Shown: one piece after another, positions 55,939 through 64,000 of the stretch | Layout of the letters: the number at the start of each line of letters is the position of its first letter | Position numbering within the stretch: position 1 is the first letter of the stretch | From: Sphingobium fuliginis | GTDB taxonomy: Bacteria; Pseudomonadota; Alphaproteobacteria; Sphingomonadales; Sphingomonadaceae | DNA length: 64,000 nucleotides | Assembly (NCBI RefSeq): GCF_004152845.1 | Contig: NZ_SEON01000002.1 | Location: forward strand, 682,001-746,000 | Direction: 5' to 3' | Translations under genes and position numbers: made by a program | Notes under the pieces: generated by a model | The model's database searches: none | The model's input: only the letters and a program-made list of their open reading frames with translations | Told to the model about the DNA's origin: nothing

Positions 55939-56463
55939 TCACGCCTTCTTCGCGGCCTTGGCGCTGCCCTTCTTGGCGGCGGCCTTTTCAGCGGCGGGAA
56001 CGACGGCGATCACTTCGACCTTGCCGCCAGCCTTTTCGACGGCTTCGACAGCGCCCTTCGACGCGCCGGCGACGAGCAGGTTGACCTTGGCCGTCAGCTC
56101 GCCCTTGCCGAGCAGACGCACGCCATCCTTGCCGCCACGGGCCAGGGCGGCCGCCTTCAGCGCCGCGTGGTCGATGGTGGCATTGGCGTCCAGCTTGCCG
56201 GCGTCGATCGCCTTTTGCACCGCGCCGAGGTTCACGATCGCGTAATCCTTGGCGAAGATGTTGTTGAAGCCGCGCTTCGGCAGACGCATGTGGAGCGGCA
56301 TCTGGCCGCCTTCGAAGCCGTTGATGCTGACGCCCGAACGCGCCTTCGCGCCCTTCTGGCCGCGACCGGCGGTCTTGCCCTTGCCCGAGCCGATACCACG
56401 GCCGACGCGCATCCGGCCCTTGCGGGCGCCGGCATTGTCATTGAGTTCGTTAAGCTTGGTCAT
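55939..56463 (-). CDS. rplO: 50S ribosomal protein L15
   Basis: 174 residues: [20 protein letters not shown] start and [21 protein letters not shown] signature. The Ala/Lys-rich C-terminal tail ([17 protein letters not shown]) is longer than in E. coli. Start ATG 56463; the frame's longer start at 56472 is not family-like. A 155-bp spacer with repeats precedes rpmD's stop. Confidence 0.95.
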   Translation of the reverse strand: MTKLNELNDNAGARKGRMRVGRGIGSGKGKTAGRGQKGAKARSGVSINGFEGGQMPLHMRLPKRGFNNIFAKDYAIVNLGAVQKAIDAGKLDANATIDHAALKAAALARGGKDGVRLLGKGELTAKVNLLVAGASKGAVEAVEKAGGKVEVIAVVPAAEKAAAKKGSAKAAKKA

Positions 56464-56518
56464 AATCTGCACTCGCTTTCGCTATGTTCGCGCGAAGGCC
56501 CGATCCACCAGGACCGGG

Positions 56519-56614
56519 CCGGAGCCCCGGCGAATGCCGGGGCCTCGTGAGGCTGGGCACATCCCGTTGGAAGAAGCGCCCAGCGGTTTGAGATCCCGGC
56601 TTGCGCCGGGATGA
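56519..56614. repeat. REP-like hairpins between rpmD and rplO
   Basis: AGCCCCGGCGAATGCCGGGGC near 56523 and GATCCCGGCTTGCGCCGGGAT (56592-56612) are two short palindromes of the type scattered through alphaproteobacterial intergenic DNA. They open the normally tight spacing of the ribosomal cluster. Confidence 0.75.
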
Positions 56615-56618
56615 CGGT

Positions 56619-56795
56619 TTAGTCGACCACCGCCACCATATGGGGCAGCTTCGCGATGGCGCCGCGGACTTCCGCAGTGTCTTCCAGCTCCACCACGCGG
56701 TGCATCTTGCCAAGGCCGAGGCCGATCAGAATCTTCTTCTGAGCTTCGGGACGGCGGATCGGTGAGCCGATCTGCTTGATCTTGATCTTCGCCAT
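56619..56795 (-). CDS. rpmD: 50S ribosomal protein L30
   Basis: 58 residues, [20 protein letters not shown] start and [20 protein letters not shown] in the middle, matching L30 throughout. Short ORF but in the canonical rpsE-rpmD-rplO order. Confidence 0.95.
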   Translation of the reverse strand: MAKIKIKQIGSPIRRPEAQKKILIGLGLGKMHRVVELEDTAEVRGAIAKLPHMVAVVD

Positions 56796-56801
56796 GATGT
56801 C

Positions 56802-57518
56802 TTACTCCGCAATCGCTTCGGCATCCGCCTGGGCGACTTCGGCCGAGGCGCCGCCGCGACGGAGCAGGTCGGCAACCTTCTTGCCGCGACGCTGCGCCAC
56901 CGCCTTGGGGCTGACCTGTTCACCCAGCGCCTCGAAGGTCGCCCGGATCATGTTGTAGGGGTTCGACGTGCCGTTCGACTTGGTCACGACGTCAGCGACG
57001 CCGAGGCTTTCGAACACGGCGCGCATCGGACCGCCCGCGATGATGCCCGTACCGGCAGGCGCCGAACGCACGGTCACCTTGCCGGCGCCGAAATGGCCCT
57101 TGCCGTCATGGTGCAGGGTGCGGCCTTCCTTCAGCGGAACGCGGACCATCGCCTTCTTCGCCGAAGCGGTCGCCTTGCTGATGGCTTCGGGCACTTCGCG
57201 CGCCTTGCCATGGCCGAAGCCCGCACGGCCCTTGCCGTCACCAACGACGACCAGAGCGGCGAAACCGAAGCGCTTGCCGCCCTTCACCGTCTTCGAGACG
57301 CGGTTGATGTGAACCAGCTTCTCGATCAGCTCCTCACCCTGTTCCTCGTCACGATTGCCGCGACGGTCGTCGCGACGGCCACGGCCGCCACGCTCGCCAC
57401 GGTTGCGGTCGCCACCACGGCCACGGCCCCGACCGGGACCCCGGCCTTCGGTCTGCTCGCCGCCTTCAACGGCCGCGGGTGCGCCCGGCTGGGCCTGGAT
57501 ATCGTTTTCGTCAGCCAT
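56802..57518 (-). CDS. rpsE: 30S ribosomal protein S5 with RG-rich N-terminal extension
   Basis: 238 residues. The usual S5 starts near residue 60 ([20 protein letters not shown]); before it lies a low-complexity Arg/Gly extension ([19 protein letters not shown]). The rest has the S5 DNA/RNA-binding fold ([19 protein letters not shown]). Start ATG 57518 lies just after rplR's stop. The extension may be real or an over-extension of the start; the Shine-Dalgarno evidence is not decisive. Confidence 0.93.
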   Translation of the reverse strand: MADENDIQAQPGAPAAVEGGEQTEGRGPGRGRGRGGDRNRGERGGRGRRDDRRGNRDEEQGEELIEKLVHINRVSKTVKGGKRFGFAALVVVGDGKGRAGFGHGKAREVPEAISKATASAKKAMVRVPLKEGRTLHHDGKGHFGAGKVTVRSAPAGTGIIAGGPMRAVFESLGVADVVTKSNGTSNPYNMIRATFEALGEQVSPKAVAQRRGKKVADLLRRGGASAEVAQADAEAIAE

Positions 57519-57520
57519 GA

Positions 57521-57874
57521 TCAGAACTCCAGCCCGGCTTCACGGGCCGCATCGGCCAGCGCCTTGACGCGGCCATGGAACAGGAAGCCACCACGGTCGA
57601 AGACGACCCGGGTGACGCCGGCGGCGGTCGCCGCAGCGGCAACGCGCTTGCCGACATCCGCAGCGGCATCGGCGGTGGCGCCGGTATTGCCGCGAACATC
57701 CTTGTCCAGGGTCGACGCGGCGGCCAGGGTCTTGCCCTGCGCATCGTCGATGATCTGGGCATAGATGTGACGGCCCGAACGGTGGACGCTGAGGCGCGGA
57801 CGGGTGCCCGAAACAGCCTTGAGCGCGGTGCGGACGCGGCGGCGACGCCGCGCGAAGAGGGAAAGCTTTGCCAT
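57521..57874 (-). CDS. rplR: 50S ribosomal protein L18
   Basis: 117 residues; binds 5S r[23 protein letters not shown] and [18 protein letters not shown] are typical. Start ATG 57874 from alignment to the family; the longer frame is rejected. It overlaps nothing: rplF ends 1 bp away. Confidence 0.95.
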   Translation of the reverse strand: MAKLSLFARRRRRVRTALKAVSGTRPRLSVHRSGRHIYAQIIDDAQGKTLAAASTLDKDVRGNTGATADAAADVGKRVAAAATAAGVTRVVFDRGGFLFHGRVKALADAAREAGLEF

Positions 57875-57875
57875 C

Positions 57876-58409
57876 TTACTTCTTCTTCCCTTCCTTGCGG
57901 AAGATGAACTCGCCGGCGTACTTGATGCCCTTGCCCTTATAGGGTTCGGGCTTGCGCCAGCGGCGGATCTCGGCGGCAACCTGACCCACCTGCTGCTTGT
58001 CGATGCCGCTGATCTCGACCGTGGTGTTGTCCGGGGTCTTGATCTCGATGCCTTCGGGCACCGCGAAGTCGACGTCATGCGAATAGCCGAGCTGCAGCTT
58101 CAGGGTCTTGCCCTGGGCATTGGCGCGGTAGCCGACACCGGTGATCAGCAGCTTCTTCGAGAAGCCCTCGGTCACGCCGGTGATCAGGTTCTGGATCAGC
58201 GTGCGCTGCATGCCCCAGAAAGCACGGGCGCGCTTGCTGTCATTGGCAGGCTTCACCGCGATCGAGCCTTCCTCGATGCTGTAGGTGACTTCGTCGGCCA
58301 GCGGCAGCGACAGGGTGCCCTTGGGGCCCTTCACCGAAAGCTGGCCGTCGGCGATAGCGGCGGTGACGCCCGCGGGGACGGCAACCGGCTTCTTACCAGT
58401 ACGGCTCAT
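57876..58409 (-). CDS. rplF: 50S ribosomal protein L6
   Basis: 177 residues: [20 protein letters not shown] start and [20 protein letters not shown] near the C-terminus. Its start overlaps the rpsH stop by one nucleotide. Conserved spc order. Confidence 0.96.
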   Translation of the reverse strand: MSRTGKKPVAVPAGVTAAIADGQLSVKGPKGTLSLPLADEVTYSIEEGSIAVKPANDSKRARAFWGMQRTLIQNLITGVTEGFSKKLLITGVGYRANAQGKTLKLQLGYSHDVDFAVPEGIEIKTPDNTTVEISGIDKQQVGQVAAEIRRWRKPEPYKGKGIKYAGEFIFRKEGKKK

Positions 58410-58804
58410 CAGAACACCTCCGCCAGCACTTCGCCGCCGACATTCTGCTCGCGCGCTTCGGCGTCGGACAGAACGCCCTTGGGCGTCGAGACAATGGTGA
58501 TGCCAAGGCCGTTGCGCACGACGGGAAGTTCCTTGGAACCCGAATAGACGCGGCGGCCGGGCTTGGACACGCGGGCGACATGCTTGATCGCCGGCTGGCC
58601 CTCGAAATATTTCAGCTCGATGCGCAGGCCGGCATGCTTGCCGAGCAGTTCCTCGGAATAGCCGCGGATATAGCCTTCGCGCTGCAGCACGTCGAGCACG
58701 CGGGCGCGGAGCTTCGAAGCGGGGGACACAACGCTGTCCTTCTTCGCCTGCTGCCCGTTGCGGATGCGGGTGAGCATATCACCCAGGGGATCGGTCAATG
58801 CCAT
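58409..58804 (-). CDS. rpsH: 30S ribosomal protein S8
   Basis: 131 residues: [20 protein letters not shown] start and [21 protein letters not shown]8 binds 16S rRNA and, in E. coli, represses the spc operon by binding its mRNA near rplE. Confidence 0.96.
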   Translation of the reverse strand: MALTDPLGDMLTRIRNGQQAKKDSVVSPASKLRARVLDVLQREGYIRGYSEELLGKHAGLRIELKYFEGQPAIKHVARVSKPGRRVYSGSKELPVVRNGLGITIVSTPKGVLSDAEAREQNVGGEVLAEVF

Positions 58805-58816
58805 CTCAAATGATCC

Positions 58817-59122
58817 TTACCAGCTCGACTTGGTGACGCCGGGGATCAGGCCCTTGTTGGCCAGATCACGCAACTGCACGCGGCAGAGACGGAATTTGCG
58901 GTAATAGGCCCGGGGACGGCCCGTCAGCTCGCAGCGATTGCGCACGCGGGTCGGGTTGCCGTTGCGGGGGATTTCCGCCATCTTCAGACGCGCGATCAGA
59001 CGCTCCGTGTCGTCGAGCGCGGTATCGGCTGCGATCGCCTTGAGCTTCGCATAGCGGCCGGCATATTTCTTCACCAGCTTCTTGCGGCGCTCATTCTTGT
59101 TGATCGAACTCAGTTTCGCCAT
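58817..59122 (-). CDS. rpsN: 30S ribosomal protein S14
   Basis: 101 residues, the long zinc-free form (cysteines only in [17 protein letters not shown]; no C-x2-C ribbon). Starts [20 protein letters not shown]. Located between rplE and rpsH as usual. Confidence 0.95.
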   Translation of the reverse strand: MAKLSSINKNERRKKLVKKYAGRYAKLKAIAADTALDDTERLIARLKMAEIPRNGNPTRVRNRCELTGRPRAYYRKFRLCRVQLRDLANKGLIPGVTKSSW

Positions 59123-59174
59123 GACTTAAGTTCTCTTTCTTAGCCTAACGGTTGGAAAGAGAAGCGGGACCTTT

Positions 59175-59747
59175 TCAGGCCGCCTGCTTCTCTTCGAGCG
59201 GGAAGGGGAAGCCGAAGAGACGCAGCAGTTCGCGCGCTTCCTCGTCCGTCTTCGCCGTGGTGGTCACGATGATGTCCATGCCGCGCACCTTGTCGATGCG
59301 GTCATAGTTGATCTCGGGGAAGATGATCTGCTCCTTGATGCCGAAGGCATAGTTGCCGCGGCCGTCGAAGCTCTTCGGGTTGAGACCGCGGAAGTCGCGC
59401 ACGCGGGGCAGAGCGATGTTGATCAGGCGATCAAGGAACTCATACATGCGCTCGCGGCGCAGCGTGACCTTGGCGCCGATCGGCATGCCTTCACGCAGCT
59501 TGAACTGCGCGATCGACTTGCGGGCCTTGGTGATGACCGGCTTCTGGCCGGCGATCAGTTCCATTTCCTCGGCGGCCGAAGTGACCTTCTTCTTGTCCTG
59601 CGTGGCTTCGCCAACGCCCATGTTGAGCGTGATCTTCTCGATCTTCGGCACTTCCATGACGTTCTTGTAACCGAACTTCTCGGTCATCGCCTTGGCGATT
59701 TCGGCGTCATAGAGCGCCTTCGAGCGCGGGATGTACTTGTCGCTCAT
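59175..59747 (-). CDS. rplE: 50S ribosomal protein L5
   Basis: 190 residues: [19 protein letters not shown] and [16 protein letters not shown] block [15 protein letters not shown]. Start ATG overlaps the rplX stop by one nt. Binds 5S rRNA. Confidence 0.96.
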   Translation of the reverse strand: MSDKYIPRSKALYDAEIAKAMTEKFGYKNVMEVPKIEKITLNMGVGEATQDKKKVTSAAEEMELIAGQKPVITKARKSIAQFKLREGMPIGAKVTLRRERMYEFLDRLINIALPRVRDFRGLNPKSFDGRGNYAFGIKEQIIFPEINYDRIDKVRGMDIIVTTTAKTDEEARELLRLFGFPFPLEEKQAA

Positions 59748-60058
59748 TACAGCACCTCACCGGACTTGACGGCGACACGGACCTTCTTGCCGTCGCGATC
59801 CTCGAAGCGGACGCGGGTCGGCTTGCCATCCTTGTCGGCGACAGCGACGTTCGAAATGTGGAGCGGCGCGGGCTTGCGCTCGATGCCGCCCTGCGGGTTC
59901 GCCTGGTCGGGCTTGCGGTGACGCGCATGCACGTTGATGCCTTCGACGAGGACCTTGTCCTCCTTCGGCAGCACCTGCAGGACGGCGCCGGTGCGGCCCT
60001 TGTCCTTGCCGGCCAGGATGACGACCTTGTCGCCCTTCTTGATCTTGGCAGCGCTCAT
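59747..60058 (-). CDS. rplX: 50S ribosomal protein L24
   Basis: 103 residues with the KOW motif [20 protein letters not shown] and a basic [17 protein letters not shown] loop. The start overlaps the rplN stop by one nt. Confidence 0.96.
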   Translation of the reverse strand: MSAAKIKKGDKVVILAGKDKGRTGAVLQVLPKEDKVLVEGINVHARHRKPDQANPQGGIERKPAPLHISNVAVADKDGKPTRVRFEDRDGKKVRVAVKSGEVL

Positions 60059-60426
60059 TACAGCACCTCGGGGGCGAGCGAGATGATCTTCATGTGCTTC
60101 TTGGCGCGCAGTTCGCGAACGACCGGGCCAAAGATACGGGTGCCGATCGGCTCCTCGTTCTTGTTGATCAGCACGGCGGCATTGCCGTCGAAGCGAATCA
60201 CGCTACCGTCAGCGCGACGCACGTCCTTGGCGGTGCGCACGATGACGGCGCGGTGCACGTCACCCTTCTTCACCTTGCCACGAGGCGCAGCTTCCTTGAT
60301 CGAGACGACGATGATGTCGCCCACGCTCGCGAAGCGACGCTTCGAGCCGCCCAGCACCTTGATGCACTGGACGCGCTTGGCGCCGCTGTTGTCAGCGACG
60401 TCAAGATTGGATTGCATCTGGATCAT
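60058..60426 (-). CDS. rplN: 50S ribosomal protein L14
   Basis: 122 residues: [20 protein letters not shown] and [20 protein letters not shown]. Start ATG 60426 has GAAGGA about 9 nt upstream. It follows a 200-bp spacer after rpsQ, the point where E. coli changes from the S10 to the spc operon. Confidence 0.96.
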   Translation of the reverse strand: MIQMQSNLDVADNSGAKRVQCIKVLGGSKRRFASVGDIIVVSIKEAAPRGKVKKGDVHRAVIVRTAKDVRRADGSVIRFDGNAAVLINKNEEPIGTRIFGPVVRELRAKKHMKIISLAPEVL

Positions 60427-60549
60427 GGATCCGGTTCCTTCTTATTTGGCCTACCGGGACAATTCCCGGCGGTTCCGAATTTCACTGCACTAGAGCCCTT
60501 GGCGAACCATCTGACTCTCCTTTGAGGAGCCATCTGACTCTACGCGAAG

Positions 60550-60592
60550 CGCGGGCCTGTACCCTTTCCAGGCGGAAAAGGCCAGCCCCGCG
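60550..60592. other. Structured spacer at the S10/spc boundary
   Basis: CGCGGG (60550-60555) pairs with CCCGCG (60587-60592), and an inner CCTTTCC/GGAAAAGG stem (60563-60569 with 60574-60581) lies inside. Next to it, CCATCTGACTCT is repeated directly at 60507-60518 and 60530-60541. The spacer separates rpsQ from rplN and may be an attenuator, terminator or promoter region. Confidence 0.55.
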
Positions 60593-60626
60593 CGACACTT
60601 TTCTTCAAAGGCTCAGCGAGCCTCCC

Positions 60627-60890
60627 TCAGGCCGCCGTTTCCGGCGACTTGTGGGTGTCCACGCGCTCGATGACCTTCCAGGTCTTGAGCTTGGAAATCG
60701 GAGCGGTCTCCTCTATGCGGACCGTTTCGCCTTCCTTGTAGACATTGCCCTCGTCATGGGCATGGTACTTCTTCGAACGGCGGATGATCTTGCCGTAGAG
60801 CGCATGCTTAACCTTGCGCTCCACGCGAACCACCACCGTCTTGTCGGTCTTGTCGGAAACCACCGTTCCCGTCAGCACGCGCTTGGGCAT
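60627..60890 (-). CDS. rpsQ: 30S ribosomal protein S17
   Basis: 87 residues: [20 protein letters not shown] and [13 protein letters not shown] block. The last gene of the S10 part of the cluster; a spacer of 200 bp follows. Confidence 0.95.
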   Translation of the reverse strand: MPKRVLTGTVVSDKTDKTVVVRVERKVKHALYGKIIRRSKKYHAHDEGNVYKEGETVRIEETAPISKLKTWKVIERVDTHKSPETAA

Positions 60891-60905
60891 CGTGTGATTT
60901 CCTTC

Positions 60906-61109
60906 TTACTTCGCAGCCGAGCGCGAACGCTCGGACTGAAGGGTCTTGATCTGCGCGATCGACCGGCGGACTTCACGCACGCGGCTGGGCTTTTCCAGCT
61001 GGTTGGTGGCCGCCTGGAAGCGCAGGTTGAACTGCTCGCGCTTCAGGTTGTTGAGTTCGGTCGACAGTTCGTCGTCCGTCTTGGTCTTGAGGTCGGCAAC
61101 GTTCGCCAC
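60906..61109 (-). CDS. rpmC: 50S ribosomal protein L29
   Basis: 67 residues, helical: [20 protein letters not shown] and [16 protein letters not shown]. Located between rplP and rpsQ. Confidence 0.95.
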   Translation of the reverse strand: MANVADLKTKTDDELSTELNNLKREQFNLRFQAATNQLEKPSRVREVRRSIAQIKTLQSERSRSAAK

Positions 61110-61112
61110 GGC

Positions 61113-61544
61113 TTAGCCCTCCAGGTGCGAGGTGTCGCCGAGGCGGGCAACGACCTTGGTCTTGATGGGCAGCTTCATCGCGGCGCGCGAGAAGGCCTCT
61201 GCTGCGAGCGGGCCGGGAACGCCGTCCAGTTCGAACAGGATGCGGCCGGGCTTGACGCGGGCCGCCCAATATTCGACCGAACCCTTGCCCTTGCCCTGCC
61301 GGACTTCGGCGGGCTTCTTCGACACCGGCACGTCAGGGAACACGCGGATCCACAGACGGCCCTGACGGCGAAGGTGACGCTGGATCGCGCGGCGGGCCGC
61401 CTCGATCTGGCGGGCGGTGACGCGCTCGGGTTCCAGAGCCTTCAGACCGTAAGCGCCGAAGTTCAGGGCCGAACCGCCCTTGGCGTCGCCCTTGATCCGG
61501 CCCTTGAAGGTCTTGCGGAACTTCATTTTCTTCGGTTGCAGCAT
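61113..61544 (-). CDS. rplP: 50S ribosomal protein L16
   Basis: 143 residues: [20 protein letters not shown] and [24 protein letters not shown] block. Located four bases upstream of rpmC. Confidence 0.96.
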   Translation of the reverse strand: MLQPKKMKFRKTFKGRIKGDAKGGSALNFGAYGLKALEPERVTARQIEAARRAIQRHLRRQGRLWIRVFPDVPVSKKPAEVRQGKGKGSVEYWAARVKPGRILFELDGVPGPLAAEAFSRAAMKLPIKTKVVARLGDTSHLEG

Positions 61545-61565
61545 GACGCTATACCTACCTTATTC

Positions 61566-62261
61566 TCAGCGCGCCGGGCGCACGCCGGAGGTCTGAGCCT
61601 CCAGCATCAGCCGGTCGGTAGCCATCGGATCGTGACCAAGGATTTCGCCCTTGAAGATCCAGACCTTGATGCCGCAGACGCCATAAGCGGTGTGCGCTTC
61701 GGCTTCGGCATAGTCGACATTCGCGCGCAGCGTGTGCAGCGGAACGCGGCCTTCGCGATACCATTCCACGCGGGCGATCTCCGCGCCGCCCAGACGGCCG
61801 CCGCAGGTGATCTTGATGCCTTCGGCGCCGAGACGCAGGGCGCTCTGCACCGCGCGCTTCATTGCACGGCGGAACGCCACGCGGCGCTCCAGCTGGTCGG
61901 CAATGCCCTGCGCGACGAGCTTGGAGTCGATTTCCGGCTTGCGGATCTCGACGATGTTCAGGCTGACGTCCGAAGAGGTCAGGCTGCCCAGCTTCTTGCG
62001 CAGCTTCTCAATGTCCGCGCCCTTCTTGCCGATGATGACACCGGGGCGGGCAGCGTAGATCGACACGCGGCACAGCTTGGCGGGACGCTCTATCACCACC
62101 TTGGAGATCGCGGCCTGCGGCAGGTTCTTCATGATATACTGGCGGATCTTCAGATCCTCCAGAAGCAGGCGGCCATAGTCGGCGCCTTCCGCGAACCAGC
62201 GGCTGTCCCAGGTACGGTTGATCTGCAGACGCAGACCGATCGGATTGCTCTTGTGACCCAT
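61566..62261 (-). CDS. rpsC: 30S ribosomal protein S3
   Basis: 231 residues: [20 protein letters not shown] start, a KH domain ([20 protein letters not shown]) and the C-terminal domain [20 protein letters not shown]. Binds mRNA entry channel. Confidence 0.96.
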   Translation of the reverse strand: MGHKSNPIGLRLQINRTWDSRWFAEGADYGRLLLEDLKIRQYIMKNLPQAAISKVVIERPAKLCRVSIYAARPGVIIGKKGADIEKLRKKLGSLTSSDVSLNIVEIRKPEIDSKLVAQGIADQLERRVAFRRAMKRAVQSALRLGAEGIKITCGGRLGGAEIARVEWYREGRVPLHTLRANVDYAEAEAHTAYGVCGIKVWIFKGEILGHDPMATDRLMLEAQTSGVRPAR

Positions 62262-62266
62262 GTCTC

Positions 62267-62653
62267 TTACGCCTCCGCTTCTTCAGCTGCTTCGCGAACG
62301 ACGATGCGCACGCGGCTGAAGGGCTTCAGGATCCGGGTCGACTTGCCGCGGCCGCGAGCGTGGAAGCGCTTCATGGTGAAGCTCTTGCCCACCGATGCTT
62401 CCGCGACGACCAGCGAGTCGACGTCCAGATTATGATTGTTTTCCGCATTGGCGATGGCCGAAGCCAGCACCTTGCGCACGTCGACGGCCATCGCCTTCTT
62501 CGAGAAGGCGAGGATGTTCAGCGCGTCCTCGACCTTGCGGCCGCGGATGAGCGTGGCGACCAGGTTCAGCTTCTGGGCCGAACCACGGATCTGCGTGCCG
62601 ACGGCCAGCGCCTCATTGTCGGCGACGCGACGGGGAGCCTTTTCCTTGCTCAT
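62267..62653 (-). CDS. rplV: 50S ribosomal protein L22
   Basis: 128 residues: [20 protein letters not shown] start and [20 protein letters not shown] block lining the exit tunnel. The start overlaps the rpsS stop by one nt. Confidence 0.96.
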   Translation of the reverse strand: MSKEKAPRRVADNEALAVGTQIRGSAQKLNLVATLIRGRKVEDALNILAFSKKAMAVDVRKVLASAIANAENNHNLDVDSLVVAEASVGKSFTMKRFHARGRGKSTRILKPFSRVRIVVREAAEEAEA

Positions 62654-62931
62654 TAGCGCTTGCCCTTCTTGTCGGCGGCGTGGCCGGGGAAGTAGCGGGT
62701 CGGGGCGAATTCGCCCAGCTTGTGACCCACCATGTCCTCGTTCACCGAGACCGGCACATGCTTGCGGCCGTTATAGACGTTGAACGTCAGGCCGACGAAC
62801 TGCGGCAGGATGGTGGAACGGCGCGACCAGGTCTTGATCGGACCCGAACGGCCACCGGCGTCCTGCGCCACTTCCGCCTTCTTCAGAAGGCTGAGGTCCA
62901 CGAACGGACCTTTCCAGACGGAACGAGCCAT
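62653..62931 (-). CDS. rpsS: 30S ribosomal protein S19
   Basis: 92 residues: [20 protein letters not shown] start and [20 protein letters not shown] at the end, typical S19. Located between rplB and rplV. Confidence 0.96.
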   Translation of the reverse strand: MARSVWKGPFVDLSLLKKAEVAQDAGGRSGPIKTWSRRSTILPQFVGLTFNVYNGRKHVPVSVNEDMVGHKLGEFAPTRYFPGHAADKKGKR

Positions 62932-62936
62932 CTCGC

Positions 62937-63773
62937 TTACCTCTTCTTCTTCGCGTGGCGGCTACGGATGATGAACTTGTCCGTCGCCTTGTTGTGGCGG
63001 GTGCGCGCACCCTTGGTCGGCTTGCCCCAGGGCGTGACCGGATGACGGCCGCCCGAGGTCCGGCCTTCACCACCGCCATGCGGGTGGTCGACCGGGTTCT
63101 TCGCCACACCGCGCGTCAGCGGACGCTTGCCGAGCCAGCGATTGCGACCGGCCTTGGCGAGATTGGTGTTGGCGTTGTCCGGGTTCGACACGGCACCGAC
63201 GGTGCCCATGCAGTCCGAACGGATGTAGCGCTGCTCGCCCGAGGACAGGCGGACCATCACCATGCCACGATCGCGGCCGACGAGCTGGGCATAGGTGCCC
63301 GCCGAACGGCAGAGCTGACCGCCCTTGCCGGGCTTCATCTCGATATTGTGGATGATGGTGCCGACCGGCATCTGGCCGAGTTCCATCGCATTGCCCGGCT
63401 TCACGTCGGTCTTCTTGCCCGCGACGACCTTGTCGCCGGGAGCCAGACGCTGCGGCGCCAGGATATAGGCCTGGGTGCCGTCGGGATAGTTGACCAGCGC
63501 GATGAAGGCGGTGCGGTTGGGGTCATATTCCAGACGCTCGACCGTGCCCTCGACGTCCCACAGGCGACGCTTGAAGTCGATGATGCGGTAGCGCTGCTTG
63601 TGACCGCCGGCGATGCCGCGCGAGGTCACATGACCCTTGTTGTTGCGGCCGCCGGTCTTGCGCTTGCCTTCGGTCAGCGCCTTGACGGGCTTGCCCTTGT
63701 GCAGCGCGCTGCGGTCGACGAGGATCAGGCCGCGCTGGGCGGGGCTGGTCGGGTTGTAGCTCTTAAGCGCCAT
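62937..63773 (-). CDS. rplB: 50S ribosomal protein L2
   Basis: 278 residues: [20 protein letters not shown] start and [20 protein letters not shown], which contains the His of the peptidyl-transferase region. Start ATG 63773; the longer frame runs through rplW. Confidence 0.97.
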   Translation of the reverse strand: MALKSYNPTSPAQRGLILVDRSALHKGKPVKALTEGKRKTGGRNNKGHVTSRGIAGGHKQRYRIIDFKRRLWDVEGTVERLEYDPNRTAFIALVNYPDGTQAYILAPQRLAPGDKVVAGKKTDVKPGNAMELGQMPVGTIIHNIEMKPGKGGQLCRSAGTYAQLVGRDRGMVMVRLSSGEQRYIRSDCMGTVGAVSNPDNANTNLAKAGRNRWLGKRPLTRGVAKNPVDHPHGGGEGRTSGGRHPVTPWGKPTKGARTRHNKATDKFIIRSRHAKKKR

Positions 63774-63775
63774 GG

Positions 63776-64000
63776 TCAGCGCACTCCTTCGGTGATGTCG
63801 ATCGACTGGCCATCGGCCAGGCGAACGATCGCCTTCTTGACGTCCGAGCGCGTATAGGGCTTGCCCTTCCACTTCTTGGTCTTGCCCTTGGCGACCAGCG
63901 TGTTCACGCTCTTGACCGTCACGCCCCAAATGGCTTCGACGGCGGCCTTGATCTCCGGCTTCGACGCATCGTTGGCGACCTTGAAGACCACGGCGTTGTT
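63776..64000 (-). CDS. rplW: 50S ribosomal protein L23, 5' end cut by window edge
   Basis: The C-terminal 74 residues are visible: [20 protein letters not shown] and [20 protein letters not shown], typical L23. The frame is open to the window edge and the first in-window Met-type codon (63991) is not the true start. Ends 2 bp before rplB. Confidence 0.94.
   Translation of the reverse strand, partial: NNAVVFKVANDASKPEIKAAVEAIWGVTVKSVNTLVAKGKTKKWKGKPYTRSDVKKAIVRLADGQSIDITEGVR

Overview
The window is GC-rich, densely coding DNA from an alphaproteobacterium, most likely a member of the Sphingomonadaceae (Sphingobium/Sphingomonas type). This rests on a class I lysyl-tRNA synthetase, a class I PHA synthase with phasin and intracellular depolymerase, an adjacent bphO-bphP photoreceptor pair, RcnB-family secreted proteins, and families of short palindromic intergenic repeats. 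It looks chromosomal: no phage, plasmid, integrase, CRISPR, rRNA or tRNA gene was recognised.

Region by region. 1-2.6 kb: 3' part of a UDP-glucuronate 4-epimerase gene, a repeat-filled gap, a small membrane protein and a class I glutamine amidotransferase. 2.6-10.8 kb: GST, PHA depolymerase, a GNAT/JmjC-like cupin/GNAT cluster, an Mpo1-like protein, a serine hydrolase of the class A beta-lactamase fold, and ung with a small ORF and a DUF488 gene. 11.0-17.7 kb: three genes with 4-nt overlaps encoding transglutaminase-DUF2126, circularly permuted ATP-grasp-alpha-E, and a second transglutaminase; this is a predicted peptide-ligation system. 17.8-25.8 kb: a small secreted protein, a TSUP permease, phasin and PhaC with putative PhaR operators, an aminotransferase, DUF2721 plus an orphan [2Fe-2S] subunit, and a LigB-type dioxygenase. 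25.9-31.6 kb: bacteriophytochrome with its heme oxygenase, then two RcnB-family genes around a prolyl-4-hydroxylase-like gene. 31.8-38.3 kb: LysRS, PilZ, DinG-like helicase, SixA-like phosphatase, a MerR regulator and IHF alpha. 38.8-41.1 kb: rpmF-plsX-fabH. 41.3-46.9 kb: MAPEG, MBL hydrolase, Rrf2 regulator, GDPD, ArsC/Spx-like protein, RidA, truncated haemoglobin, a thermonuclease-like protein and a glycine-zipper protein. 47.1-50.6 kb: nrdA-nrdB with a DUF559 nuclease ORF and inverted palindromic repeats between them. 51.1-53.5 kb: GST, acyltransferase 3 and an SRPBCC protein. 53.6-64.0 kb, minus strand: the end of S10 and the whole spc cluster, rplW (partial) through secY and adk.

How the genes fit together. 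Several carbon-storage genes (depolymerase, phasin, synthase) lie within 20 kb and two carry similar TGC-rich operator candidates. Heme oxygenase makes the biliverdin used by the adjacent bacteriophytochrome kinase. FNR-type palindromes precede bphO and the truncated haemoglobin gene, with a third between lysS and the PilZ gene, suggesting an oxygen/NO-linked regulon. The ribosomal cluster has the canonical gene order but is opened by repeat-bearing spacers.

The most unusual features are the DUF559 ORF bracketed by inverted repeat units inside the nrd locus, the ATP-grasp/alpha-E/transglutaminase operon without a local Anbu peptidase gene, the GNAT-JmjC-GNAT cluster, and a class A beta-lactamase-like enzyme that seems to lack the Glu166 equivalent and has an enlarged omega-loop region.
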